A stretch of DNA of 64,000 nt, taken from assembly GCA_964406705.1 (NCBI GenBank), contig CAYOSS010000001.1:58496-122495 (forward strand), in the 5' to 3' direction. Within the stretch, counting starts at the first letter, position 1. The number at the start of each line of letters is the position of its first letter. The notes beneath the pieces are model-generated. The model was not told the origin of the DNA. It saw only the letters and a program-made list of their open reading frames with translations, and did no database searches. A program made the position numbers and the translations under genes. Source of the stretch: CAZRRV01 sp964406705. Lineage in GTDB: Bacteria; Bacillota; Clostridia; Oscillospirales; Acutalibacteraceae. Shown here piece after piece: positions 43,585 to 52,360 of the stretch.

Positions 43585-44772
43585 TCACCCGAGAAGCCCC
43601 AGTTTGTTCTTCCATTGAAGAATACGAAGCACCGAGGCGTCGATTTGCGATACGGATATAAGCCCGTTTTCAACAGCGGTAAGGATGGCGGAAAATGACT
43701 CCTCATAATCCGCGCAACATATGAGATCGTTGCCCGCCAGCAGCGCCCGGACCGCGGCATTCCGCCCTCCCGTAAACTGTGCAATGGCGTTCATGCGCAG
43801 ATCGTCGGAGAGTATAACACCCTCAAACCCAAACTCTTCCCGCAAGATCCGGTGGACCTCCGGCGAGAGGGAGGCCGGCTGTTCCCCGTCCATGCACCGG
43901 ACGATGTTGTGGCTCACCAGAACGGAATCCGCGCCGGCCTCGATCCCGGCGTGAAATGGCAGAAAATCAGAACGCTGAAACGCCTCCATCGGGCGGCTGT
44001 CATATGCTAAACCCTTGTGCGTGTCCCCGCTACCGCCGTAACCCGGGAAATGCTTCAGGGTACTGCCGATTTTCTTTTTCCCCATAACGCTGACCACTGT
44101 GCTTACATACTTCGCCGTCAGGTTCCCGTCCATACTGAAGCAGCGGGGATAAATGTAATCCCCCTCGCTGAGCGGCACGTCGCAGACCGGAGCCAGATTA
44201 ACATTGATTCCAAGATCCAGAAGCAGGTCCGCTTTTTCCTCGGTGTCGCTGCGGATCAGCTCCCATCCCCCGTACTCATAAAGATCTCGGGGCGCCCAAA
44301 AGGGGACGGCACGCAGCGCGGGATTGGTACTGACGCGACAGACGCCGCCGCCCTCCTCGTCCACAGCGATCAGCAAAGGGAAAGGCGAGCCGCTTTGAAA
44401 TTGGGCTATCATCTCCCTCACCTGGGTCTTGGTTTTGCCCTGAAAAGCGTCGGCATAAAGACACAGCCCCCCGACGCCGAAATCCGCGGCCCGCTCCGCG
44501 CTGCCGCTCTCATGGCAGCTGACCAGGATCTGCTGGCGGATTTTTTCTTCCAGGCTCATCTCGGACAGCCGACTTTCCAAGGTTGTGGCGGGAAGTTTTT
44601 CATCCGACGCCGGCTCGCCGTCTTCCGGTTCCGACGGAACAGAGACGGCGCCCTCTCCCCCTGTTGCCAGTTGGGACGGTGGCGGAGAAAAATCTTCTGT
44701 CCTTCCCTCCGAACCGCACCCGGAAAACAGGAAAAAGGACAAAATTATTAAAAGAGAAAGCATCTTTTTCAT
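43585..44772 (-). CDS. nagZ: GH3 beta-N-acetylhexosaminidase (NagZ-type) lipoprotein
   Basis: A 395-residue surface lipoprotein: lipobox FSGC (Cys19), a ~45-residue Pro/Ser/Glu linker, then a GH3 domain with VDEEGGGVCR, the KHFPGYGGSGDTHKGL loop with the Asp-His acid/base pair, and the nucleophile Asp in ILSDDLRM. NagZ releases GlcNAc from muropeptides or chitooligosaccharides, here outside the membrane. It interrupts the usual rpsB upstream region and is preceded by a start-less copy of the rpsB 5' end. A decayed promoter in that copy (44990-44962) might drive it. Confidence 0.9.
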   Translation of the reverse strand: MKKMLSLLIILSFFLFSGCGSEGRTEDFSPPPSQLATGGEGAVSVPSEPEDGEPASDEKLPATTLESRLSEMSLEEKIRQQILVSCHESGSAERAADFGVGGLCLYADAFQGKTKTQVREMIAQFQSGSPFPLLIAVDEEGGGVCRVSTNPALRAVPFWAPRDLYEYGGWELIRSDTEEKADLLLDLGINVNLAPVCDVPLSEGDYIYPRCFSMDGNLTAKYVSTVVSVMGKKKIGSTLKHFPGYGGSGDTHKGLAYDSRPMEAFQRSDFLPFHAGIEAGADSVLVSHNIVRCMDGEQPASLSPEVHRILREEFGFEGVILSDDLRMNAIAQFTGGRNAAVRALLAGNDLICCADYEESFSAILTAVENGLISVSQIDASVLRILQWKNKLGLLG

Positions 44773-44811
44773 GAAAGCCCTCGATTCTCTATTCGCCGGC
44801 GCGGATCAGAA

Positions 44812-44960
44812 GCACGGCGCCGTTTTCGGGTCCCGCCGGCGCGTCTGGCGACCGAAACGCACGACCGTTTCCAAAAGCCGCCTCATTGGTATTTCCGCCG
44901 TAAATTTTCCTCCAATGTCCTCAGCACGGCCGCTCTTCCGCGTGTCCCTGCGTTCATTTG
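44812..44960 (-). pseudogene. Decayed duplicate of the rpsB 5' end and leader
   Basis: Positions 44822-44921 match 43251-43350 (rpsB ribosome site, start and first codons) without gaps, 82 of 100 bases identical by hand count, most changes being transitions. The ribosome site AGGAGGAAAATTT is intact but the ATG is ACG (44901-44899), and the frame after MRRLLETVVRFGRQTRR stops similarity at about codon 30. Upstream, TTGATA-17-GAATAT (44990-44962) aligns with the rpsB promoter. It is therefore a promoter-plus-start duplication separated from rpsB by nagZ. Confidence 0.8.
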
Positions 44961-44999
44961 CATATTCCCTTTTAACGCCGAGAATATCAAGCACAAGGC

Positions 45000-45257
45000 T
45001 TAATATCCACCTTCCTTCCCACCTGGCTGGGTGGAGGTTCCGCCGGGTGTGCCGGAGTTCCCGCTCCCGGACGAAGCCGAACCGCCGTTTCCTGCTGACC
45101 CACCCGATCCACTCTGATTATCGCTATCCCCCGATCCGACGGGACCGGGGGACTCTTTGGTGCTGCCTTGATTGCCTGGCGCACCGTTTCCGTCAGCGTA
45201 AGAGCCGTTAGAATTACTCCAACCCGTGTCCTCCGGCTCGCTCGCCCAGATGAAAGG
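45000..45257 (-). pseudogene. Fragment of a paralogue of the linker/transglutaminase-like gene (minus copy)
   Basis: The minus frame reads FIWASEPEDTGWSNSNGSYA ... ESPGPVGSGDSDNQSGSGGS ... SGNSGTPGGT and stops at 45000. It is a clear match to the linker of the protein at 2765-3697 (FSWASEPEDAGGSTSGGSYA; ESPGPVGSGDSGNQGGSGGS). The membrane anchor and the folded domain are missing. Confidence 0.75.
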
Positions 45258-45558
45258 AAGCCGGAGCCTACTGGTGAGAACACTTCTGGCAGTTCAGATG
45301 CTAAAGTTAATGGGAATGAAATGCCCGACAGCAATAACAGTGATAACGACAACACCGCCGGCTCTTCCGATCCTGTGAGCGGCAATCAGGGTAACCTTTG
45401 CGGTCCGTGTAACAGCGGACCGGGAGCAAAGCGGTAAAAGCAGCATCGCGAACGGCTCGGCTTCCGGCTCGTGCAACAAGCCAGGGCCATCGGGTGGTAA
45501 CGTAACGAGTGGCAAGTCAGGCAAGCCCGCTACATCCGATAGAAAATGCAGTCACTGA
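45250..45558 (+). pseudogene. Second linker-gene fragment in opposite orientation (plus copy)
   Basis: Directly abutting the minus copy, the plus strand reads KPEPTGENTSGSSDAKVNGN, SDPVSGNQGN, then after a frameshift near 45425 SIANGSASGSCNKPGPSGGN and KSGKPATS, stopping at 45558. This follows the linker of the 2765-3697 protein (NGSAPGSGNKPGQPGGNVTS). Both copies begin at the same point of the linker, so the pair is head to head. 45559-45674 holds nothing I can name. Confidence 0.7.
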
Positions 45559-45674
45559 AAACATATTGCTCCTCATCCGTTTTCACCGCCCAGTCCTTCG
45601 CCGCTTTTATCGTAGAAATTTCCCCTCGATCCGCTGTCCGCGATCCGTTAAGCCGTGGGCGCAGTGTATCCGTC

Positions 45675-46166
45675 TTAAAAGAACAGCCCCGGTATCAGGT
45701 AGCTGAGCACCGACATAATCAGCCCCGCCGCTATGACACCTAAGAATATCGTAAAGAACGCCTTGCGCGGGGAGGTGCCCAGCGTCTCGGCGACCAGCGC
45801 CCCCGTCCACGCCCCGGTGCCGGGGAGGGGGATCGCCACCAACACGAAAAGCCCGAACGTGCGGTATTTCTTCACCTTCTCGCCCTTCTTTGACGCCCTT
45901 TCCTCCAACTTTTCCACAACGGCGGAAAGCCGTTTGCTGTGCCGGCGTATAAAGCAGAATATCTTCTTTAAGAAAATCAGCAAAAAAGGGATAGGGAGCA
46001 TATTCCCCAACACGCACACCGGGAAAGCGACGGGCCAGGCGACCCCCAATATCTTCGCGGCGACAAGCCCCCCGCGCAGCTCCAAAATGGGCAAAAGCGA
46101 AACGATGAACGCAACCAACTCGGGCGGGAAGGTGTCCCGCAGCCGCTCTATAACCTGCTCTACCAT
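45675..46166 (-). CDS. Small multidrug-export family (COG2426) membrane protein
   Basis: A 163-residue protein with about four helices. FIVSLLPILELRGGLVAAK and FVLVAIPLPGTGAWTGALVA are the two halves of the Sm_multidrug_ex/COG2426 signature, related to the DedA-like fold. The export name is traditional; the actual function is not established. ATG 46166 follows directly on the TAA of the SpoIID fusion gene. Confidence 0.85.
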   Translation of the reverse strand: MVEQVIERLRDTFPPELVAFIVSLLPILELRGGLVAAKILGVAWPVAFPVCVLGNMLPIPFLLIFLKKIFCFIRRHSKRLSAVVEKLEERASKKGEKVKKYRTFGLFVLVAIPLPGTGAWTGALVAETLGTSPRKAFFTIFLGVIAAGLIMSVLSYLIPGLFF

Positions 46167-49100
46167 TTACTGAACGGTCACTCCCGGGAAGTAATGCTCC
46201 AGAATGCGCTTGTAGTCCCAGCCCTGCGCCGCGTACCTGTTAGCGCCCACCTGCGACATTCCGACCCCATGCCCGTAGCCCCTCACTCGGAAGGTGAACA
46301 CGTCGGACTCCGCGTCGTACTCCACGGTGAACGCCGGGGACCGCAGCCCCAACTTATACGAGAGGTCGCTGCCCTTGACCGTCCCCGCGCCGATGCGGGC
46401 GCTTTTTACGTAGGTGTTGTTGGCGTCGTAGGCGAGATTGATCCACTCGGATTTATCCGCGCCGAAGGATATGCTGCTCCCGTAAGCCGCCGCGAGCGTC
46501 TCGCGCAGCTCCGCCGAGGTGAAGAGTTTTTTGGTGGAGAAGCTTTGCTCCTCCGCGTCAAGGGGGGAGGGTACGGACTTTAAGTAGGGCACCTGAGAGA
46601 CCCAGATGTCCTCCGGGTTAGCGGTGACGCCCGCCGACATAGCGAAGTAGTAGGTTTGAGCCACCTGCCCGCCGTAATACGCGCATTGGCCGATGACGGC
46701 GCGCGCCGCCTGTTTCGCCCGCTCGTAGGGCACCCGCATCGCGACTGGAACCGGGACCCCTCTCGCCGCCCCGCGCGTCAGCAGGAAGGAGTACGTCGCC
46801 ACGGCCTGGGCCTTGAGCGCCTCCATAGCCGAGCTGGAGCTCATTTCGGCTTCGACAATGGCGGCGACAATATCCAGCGCGGCGCCGGAGCGGACTGTGC
46901 CGTTGTTGTCCACCGTAAGGATAATATTCCCCGTGGCGATGTTCTGATGAGTGGGCGCTTTGTCCGCCGTGGTCTTGACGGAATACAGCTGCGAGACCCA
47001 GCCGACCTTGTTATCCTTATAGCGGAAGGAGTACCAGATTTCGCCGTCAATATCGCGCTCGGAGAGGAACGGATAGCAGTCGCCGAGGTTCGCTATGCCC
47101 AGTTGCTTACCCTTGACCCCCGCCGACGCGCGGATGTTCACCCCGTTGCTGAGAACCGTCACCGCCATCTCCCGCGAGGAAACACTGCCGGGGACGCTCT
47201 CCTCCCCGCTGTTCGCGCCGGGAAAATCGAGGTTGCCGTTCACCTCGTCGTTGGTGAGGGGCTCGGGCGATAGGACAAACTGCCTGTCGGAATCCAGCGG
47301 GAAATCGTCGTCCTCCGCCAAATACGGGATTGCCGGGGCGTAGGAGCTGACGCCGGACTCGGTCGGAGTTTCCTCCCTCACTGGGGAGCGGGTCACGAGG
47401 CACGCCGCCGCGACGGCTATCTGCTCGCCCCTCCTCGCGTAGAACACCGTCACCGTGTCGCTCGCGGAAACCGTGGAGTGGAACCTCACCGAGGAGCGGT
47501 TAATCAGCTCCTGAAGCACCGCAGCGTATTCGCCCGGGGTGCTGAAGGTCGCGACCTCGGAGGACGCAGAGCCGCTCTCCACGCTCCCCTCCCCCGCCTG
47601 TTCTCCGGGCGCGGACGATTCGCCGCCGGGGGTGACTATGCTCACGCTCGCCCGCTCCGCCCGGAACGCGGAAAAGAGCTGCCAGCTCCCGTTAAACTGC
47701 GTGGAGTCGAGCTTCACCTCGCGGCCCCTTTGCGCGAAGTTTTCATCCAGAAACTCCGATAGCGTATCGAAGTACCCGTCCATTTGTACCGTATAATAGC
47801 CTTCCAAATTGACGAGATCGCGCGAGGCGAGCGGGGTCCCTTTGGAGTAGCCGGCACCGCCGGGCAGGGTATCCCTGTACGCCGCCTCGCCGCCCGGCGC
47901 GTACGCCACGGGGACGGAAATCCCGTCAAGTTTCAGCCAGCCGACGACGTTCTCGTCAAGACCCGCGATAGCGGTAAGCCCGCTCTTCGAGTATATCTCA
48001 TTCAGCCGCTCTATGCCGGGAGGGGCGATTGTCTTGGGGCGGTTTGAGAGCGCGCGTATGCTCAACACCGCGATAAGGACGAGCACAGCCGCTCCCGCCG
48101 CGACCGGTATAATAAACTTTAATTTATCCCGCAGGAACCGTCTTCTCACGACCGGGAGAGGCAGCGGCGCTTCCTCGTCGTCGACCAGCATCGGCCGCTC
48201 CGAGCCCTTAAGCGTGAGCACCTCGCCGGCACCGGTCTCCTCGTCCTCCACAAGCTCTGGCAGCTCGTCTAAGGACAGCTCGGCTATCACTCCGGGACCC
48301 ACGTCTACCGCGGGGAGATCCTCGAAGGCCCGGCTGACGGGCGGCTCGACGGGTTGTTCAGCGGACTGCTCGGCGGGTTGGCCGGTGGGCGGCTCGATAC
48401 TCGCCTTTTTGGCCGGCCGAGAGATAACATCGGCGTCTGCCTGAGTCTGTTGCTCTTCCTTGATTTCTCCGCCGGACTTCGCGGAGCGCTTCTGTTCCTT
48501 AGCAGCCTGCCTTTCAGCCTTTGCCGCTTCTTTGCGGGCCAGCTCCTCGGCGACGGCTGCTTCCTTGGCGGCACGCTTCTCCTCTATAACAGATTGCTTA
48601 GCCGCCTGTTTTTCCTGCTTCGCGGCCTCTTTGGCGGCTCGCTTGTCCTCTTCGGCTTTGACCTTAGCCGCCTGTTTTTCCTGCTTCGCTGCTTCCTTAG
48701 AAGCTCGCTCGTCCTCCTCGGCCTTGACTTTAGCCGCCAGCTTTTCCCGCTTCGCCGCTTCCTTTGCCGCCTTCTTGTCGGCGCGGGTAGGCTTGGCTGG
48801 GGATTCGTCGGCGGGCTCCGGCGACTGTTCCGGGGCTGTCTCAGCCTGCCCAGCCTGCTCTTCCGTCTCCCCGCCGGACTTCTCGGGCTTTAGCTCCTCC
48901 GGCTTATCCTCCGGCTCGGCCGGTTCGCTCGCGGCGGGTCCCTTCCGCTCCTCCTCGGTAGCCGCCGCTGTCGCGGTCTGCTCCGCCGCGTCGCTCGCAA
49001 GGGTCTTCTTCTTATGTTTGCTCAAAATGTCACTCTCTTCCGTGGGCGCAGAGGGACCGCTCCCCCTGAACCTTTCTATTTCACCGAACCTCGCCTTAAA

Positions 49101-49526
49101 ATAGCTCAACAAAGCCGGGATCACGGCGACCCGCCGGGACTTGTCCCCGCTCAGTACCGTAATGCTCTGCGACGGGCTTTCCATAGTGAAGCCGCACAGT
49201 CTCCCGCCGTCAACAAGCGGCAGCGAGCCCTCGGGGAGCGGGCGGTCGTCGTCGGGGTCAATCTCGCGGAGACGAGACGCCGGAACACACCCGTAGCCCG
49301 TCACCCGGGCCAAATACTCCGGGAAAGACCGCTCGCCGAGCGCCCCTATAATCACTATGAAGTCGTTGCGCCTGGTCGCCTTACCCAGCGCGGCGAGGAA
49401 CTCGTCCTCGCTCGCCGCCCGGGTGGTGAGAAGCCTCACGGGAAGCACCCTCACGAGCGCGTACTCGAACTCGGCGGCGCGCGCTTCCCCGCAGTAAATA
49501 ATTTCCATTTGAAGCATACCGGACAT
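46167..49526 (-). CDS. Large SpoIID-domain membrane protein with MoCF-like, Lys/Ala/Glu-repeat, dead sortase-B-like and SH3 regions
   Basis: A 1119-residue protein. Residues ~1-150: alpha/beta domain resembling a degenerate MoCF/CinA fold (FIVIIGALGER; LPEGSLPLVDGGRLCGF). ~180-400: charged repeats (KEAAKQEKQAAKVKAEED). ~469-494: membrane helix. ~505-715: class B sortase-like (DENVVGWLKLDGISVPVAY; LVNLEGYYTVQMDGYFDTL; DTVTVFYARRGEQIAVAAA) with the catalytic His and Cys positions substituted. ~787-850: SH3b. ~860-1119: SpoIID/LytB domain ending GYGHGVGMSQVGANRYAAQG. SpoIID relatives cleave stripped glycan strands at the spore septum. AAGGAG precedes ATG 49526. Confidence 0.8.
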   Translation of the reverse strand: MSGMLQMEIIYCGEARAAEFEYALVRVLPVRLLTTRAASEDEFLAALGKATRRNDFIVIIGALGERSFPEYLARVTGYGCVPASRLREIDPDDDRPLPEGSLPLVDGGRLCGFTMESPSQSITVLSGDKSRRVAVIPALLSYFKARFGEIERFRGSGPSAPTEESDILSKHKKKTLASDAAEQTATAAATEEERKGPAASEPAEPEDKPEELKPEKSGGETEEQAGQAETAPEQSPEPADESPAKPTRADKKAAKEAAKREKLAAKVKAEEDERASKEAAKQEKQAAKVKAEEDKRAAKEAAKQEKQAAKQSVIEEKRAAKEAAVAEELARKEAAKAERQAAKEQKRSAKSGGEIKEEQQTQADADVISRPAKKASIEPPTGQPAEQSAEQPVEPPVSRAFEDLPAVDVGPGVIAELSLDELPELVEDEETGAGEVLTLKGSERPMLVDDEEAPLPLPVVRRRFLRDKLKFIIPVAAGAAVLVLIAVLSIRALSNRPKTIAPPGIERLNEIYSKSGLTAIAGLDENVVGWLKLDGISVPVAYAPGGEAAYRDTLPGGAGYSKGTPLASRDLVNLEGYYTVQMDGYFDTLSEFLDENFAQRGREVKLDSTQFNGSWQLFSAFRAERASVSIVTPGGESSAPGEQAGEGSVESGSASSEVATFSTPGEYAAVLQELINRSSVRFHSTVSASDTVTVFYARRGEQIAVAAACLVTRSPVREETPTESGVSSYAPAIPYLAEDDDFPLDSDRQFVLSPEPLTNDEVNGNLDFPGANSGEESVPGSVSSREMAVTVLSNGVNIRASAGVKGKQLGIANLGDCYPFLSERDIDGEIWYSFRYKDNKVGWVSQLYSVKTTADKAPTHQNIATGNIILTVDNNGTVRSGAALDIVAAIVEAEMSSSSAMEALKAQAVATYSFLLTRGAARGVPVPVAMRVPYERAKQAARAVIGQCAYYGGQVAQTYYFAMSAGVTANPEDIWVSQVPYLKSVPSPLDAEEQSFSTKKLFTSAELRETLAAAYGSSISFGADKSEWINLAYDANNTYVKSARIGAGTVKGSDLSYKLGLRSPAFTVEYDAESDVFTFRVRGYGHGVGMSQVGANRYAAQGWDYKRILEHYFPGVTVQ

Positions 49527-49671
49527 CTGCGCTTCTCCTTGGTAGGGCGCTCCTCCCGCGCCGGGCGTTTGCCTAACTCAACCTCCCGTGTTCCCCCGGA
49601 TTATACAAAACCGAGGGGGAAAAATCAATGGTAACGACTTTGCCGTGAAAACGGGCTGACTTTGCAGCCGG

Positions 49672-50844
49672 TTACTCCGAAATAAACCTATCCTCCGTTC
49701 CCGCCACCGCCTCGTCGACCAACGCCGCCGTATCGAGCGCTGACTCCGCCTCGGCAACCTCCTCAAGCTTAGGATTGGTCCGTGGGTGGCGCGGGGTGAA
49801 CACGGTGCAGCAGTCCTCAAAGGGCAGCGAGGAAATGGGAAAGGTGCCTATATCCCGCGCTATGCGTGTGATGTCCTCCTTATCGAAGCCTATCAGCGGC
49901 CGCAGGACGGGCAGGGAGGAAACGGCGTCCGTGGCGGCTATGGCGGGCAGGGTCTGGCTCGCGACCTGCCCCAGGCTCTCTCCCGTGACGAGAGCGCCCC
50001 TGCGCGACCTCTCGGCGAGGCGGGAGGCTATCCGCATCATAAAGCGGCGGGTGACGAGCGTCGTGAAGCTTTCGGGGACTATGTGAGAGATCTCCTCCTG
50101 CGCCCGCGTAAACGGCACAACCTGTAACTTTATCTCACCCAGATACCGCGAGAGCACCCGCGTCAGGTCCTCCACCTTCTTAAGAGAACGGGGCCCGGTG
50201 TAGGGGGGGCTCGCGAAATGTACGGCGGAGAGCTCCATACCGCGCTTGGCCATCATCCAGGCGGCGACGGGGCTGTCTATCCCGCCGGAGAGCAGCACGA
50301 CCCCCCGCCCCCCCGTGCCCACGGGCAAGCCCCCCGCGCCCTTCTGCTGCGCCGTGTGGAGAAAAATATAGCTGTCCCTCACCTCGGCGAGGACCGTCAC
50401 CTCGGGGTTTCTGACGTCGACTTTCAGCTCCGGGTAAGCCTCGCACAGCGCCGCGCCCAACTTATCGCATATCTCGGGGGATGTCGCGGGGAAGGATTTG
50501 TCGGCGCGTTTCGCTTCAACCTTGAATGTTTTGGCGCCGGAGAGGGTATCGCTCAGCAGCCCGGGGGCGGCTCGGAGCAATTCGTCCAGATTCTTCGGCA
50601 ACTCCGCCGCGACGGAATACCCCGCCACGCCGAACACGCGTGGCAGCAGCTCCACCGCGCGGGAAAAGGGGTAATCCTCCGCCGCAGGCTCGACGGTGAC
50701 GGTCGACTGCCGGCAGGAATAAACCGCCTCGCCCAAAGGCCCCAGCACCCGTTTGAGGTTCCTTATAAGCGCGTGCTCGAACGTCCCCCGGTTCTGCCCC
50801 TTAAGCGCTAACTCGCCGTTTTTTATGAGAATGACCCTTTTCAC
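49672..50844 (-). CDS. thiI: tRNA sulfurtransferase ThiI
   Basis: A 390-residue ThiI: ferredoxin-like and THUMP domains at the N-terminus (VILIKNGELALKGQNRG) and a PP-loop ATPase domain (LLSGGIDSPVAAWMM). The C-terminal rhodanese domain of enteric ThiI is missing, as in most Firmicutes. It makes 4-thiouridine at tRNA position 8 and can supply thiazole sulfur. The cysteine desulfurase lies 60 bases upstream on the same transcript and is the likely sulfur donor. Confidence 0.94.
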   Translation of the reverse strand: MKRVILIKNGELALKGQNRGTFEHALIRNLKRVLGPLGEAVYSCRQSTVTVEPAAEDYPFSRAVELLPRVFGVAGYSVAAELPKNLDELLRAAPGLLSDTLSGAKTFKVEAKRADKSFPATSPEICDKLGAALCEAYPELKVDVRNPEVTVLAEVRDSYIFLHTAQQKGAGGLPVGTGGRGVVLLSGGIDSPVAAWMMAKRGMELSAVHFASPPYTGPRSLKKVEDLTRVLSRYLGEIKLQVVPFTRAQEEISHIVPESFTTLVTRRFMMRIASRLAERSRRGALVTGESLGQVASQTLPAIAATDAVSSLPVLRPLIGFDKEDITRIARDIGTFPISSLPFEDCCTVFTPRHPRTNPKLEEVAEAESALDTAALVDEAVAGTEDRFISE

Positions 50845-50904
50845 CCGCTACCTCCCAAGTATATGGCGACATCGCCCGGCGCCCGCCGGCGGCTCCGGGT
50901 AGAA

Positions 50905-52029
50905 TTATTTTGCGCTGCCGACAAGCTCCGCCCGGGCCTTGCGCAGCAGCCTCAACAGGTAATCCAGCTCGTCCAAAGTGTTTTCCGGGGAAAGGCTGAC
51001 CCGCAGCGCGGAGTCGACCGCCTCGCGCGGCAGGCCCGCCGCCCGCAGCACCCGGCTCGGCTTCCCGCGCCCGCACGCGGAGCCGGAACTGAGGTACACG
51101 CCGTATTGCTCCAAGTAGTGCAGCAGCGTCTCGGAGCGGTACCCCGGAACCGAAAAATTCAGCACAAAGCCGCTCGAGTCCTCGGGCGTGTTCACCGTGT
51201 AACCGGCCTCTATAACTTCCCGGCGCAGATAATTATATAAAGGAAGAACCCGGCTCCGGGCGACGGGGGATACTTCCCTCATAGCCGCGCCGAACGCCGC
51301 TATGCCGGGCACGTTCTCCGTGCCGGGGGCCACTCCGCCCTCCTGCTCCCCGCCGAAAATGACGGGCTCGAGAGTCACCCCGGCGCGCTTATAAAGCAGC
51401 CCCGTGCCTTTAAGACCGTGTATCTTGTGGGCGGACGCGCTCAGCAGGTCCACGCCCAACTCACCCACTCTGAAAGGGATTTTGCCGAAAGCCTGCACCG
51501 CGTCGGTGTGGAGCAGCGCGGCAAGCCCCCGCGATTTTATATAGCGGGAGACCTCGCGCACCGGGCCCCACGCGCCCGTCTCGTTGTTCACAAGAGCAAT
51601 GCTCACGAGACAGGTGTCGCCCGTAACGGCGGAGACGACTTTCCCGGCGCTGACGCTCCCGTCCGGCTCGGGGTCGACGCGGACAACCTCGAAGCCCTCA
51701 CTCTCAAGCCTCAACCCGCACTTGTGGACGGAGTCGTGCTCCGTCGAAAGGGTCACCACGCGCCTGCCGGCCCCCGCGTGCGCCCTCGCCGCGCCCAAAA
51801 CCGCTATATTGTTGGCCTCCGTGCCGCCCGCGGTGAAGTACACCTCGCGGCTCTCGCACCCCAAGAGCGACGCGGCGGTCTCCCTCGCGGACGAGATTAT
51901 ATCCTCCGCGTCAAGACCCAACTTATAAAGGGACGACGGGTTGCCCCAGTCGCGCTCCATAGCGGCTCGGGCGGCCGAAACGGCGGCGTCGCAGGGCTTC
52001 GTCGTCGCCGCGCTGTCAAGATAAATCAC
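50905..52029 (-). CDS. Cysteine desulfurase (NifS/IscS family)
   Basis: A 374-residue fold-type I PLP enzyme that removes sulfur from cysteine. Motifs: IYLDSAATTKP, TEHDSVHK, the PLP-lysine segment SASAHKIHGLKGTG and the persulfide Cys in SSGSACGRGKPS. Earlier in-frame starts exist, but the promoter TATAAT overlaps the ATG at 52056, so transcription begins below it; GTG 52029 with GGGGGCGGGGGAG in front is chosen and gives the usual MIYLD start. It probably serves ThiI downstream. Confidence 0.93.
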   Translation of the reverse strand: MIYLDSAATTKPCDAAVSAARAAMERDWGNPSSLYKLGLDAEDIISSARETAASLLGCESREVYFTAGGTEANNIAVLGAARAHAGAGRRVVTLSTEHDSVHKCGLRLESEGFEVVRVDPEPDGSVSAGKVVSAVTGDTCLVSIALVNNETGAWGPVREVSRYIKSRGLAALLHTDAVQAFGKIPFRVGELGVDLLSASAHKIHGLKGTGLLYKRAGVTLEPVIFGGEQEGGVAPGTENVPGIAAFGAAMREVSPVARSRVLPLYNYLRREVIEAGYTVNTPEDSSGFVLNFSVPGYRSETLLHYLEQYGVYLSSGSACGRGKPSRVLRAAGLPREAVDSALRVSLSPENTLDELDYLLRLLRKARAELVGSAK

Positions 52030-52054
52030 GCTCCCCCGCCCCCTTTCGGCTTTC

Positions 52055-52083
52055 ATTATAGCACGGGCAAAGAAGAAAAGCAA
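52055..52083 (-). promoter_or_regulatory. Sigma-A promoter of the cysteine desulfurase-thiI operon
   Basis: Minus strand TTGCTT (52083-52078), 17 bases, TATAAT (52060-52055). It fixes the desulfurase start at GTG 52029. Confidence 0.75.
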
Positions 52084-52090
52084 GGGGGAG

Positions 52091-52351
52091 TTGGCGCGGT
52101 TCAGGGGGCAGGCCGACGCCGCCACTCCCTCGGCCGAGATGTACCGGGTTTACCGGCGCTGGTGCTCGGAGAACGGGCTCGACGCCGTCCGCTCCCGGGC
52201 GTTCTACCATTGGCTCGCCGACAACGGGATGAAGTACGGGGTGAAGGCAAACGAACATATTAAGAAGGGCGACCTGAGGTGCAGGGGATATATCGGGCTA
52301 TGTATTAAGGATGAGTGGAGAAATGTGAGTGCTATAATGGGTATCTATTAA
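52091..52351 (+). pseudogene. C-terminal remnant of a phage/plasmid D5-type primase-helicase
   Basis: This short plus frame has EMYRVYRRWCSENGLDAVRS ... FYHWLADNG ... RGYIGL, the pattern of the C-terminal winged-helix tail of phage P4/D5-like primases (YxxYxxWCxxNG...S.R.F...L). The ATPase and primase parts are absent and no ribosome binding site is present, so it is a relic, or a small expressed fragment at most. It sits immediately beside the desulfurase promoter. Confidence 0.55.
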
Positions 52352-52360
52352 GCGTGCAGG

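Noticed and set aside
44806..44994. 62-codon minus-strand frame considered as a small gene
   Set aside because: It is the start-less duplicate of the rpsB 5' end in the rpsB frame, so it is treated as a pseudogene fragment.
45168..45437. 89-codon plus-strand frame considered as a small secreted protein gene
   Set aside because: Its first third is antisense to the minus-strand linker fragment and the rest is a frameshifted copy of the same linker, so it is a composite of remnants.
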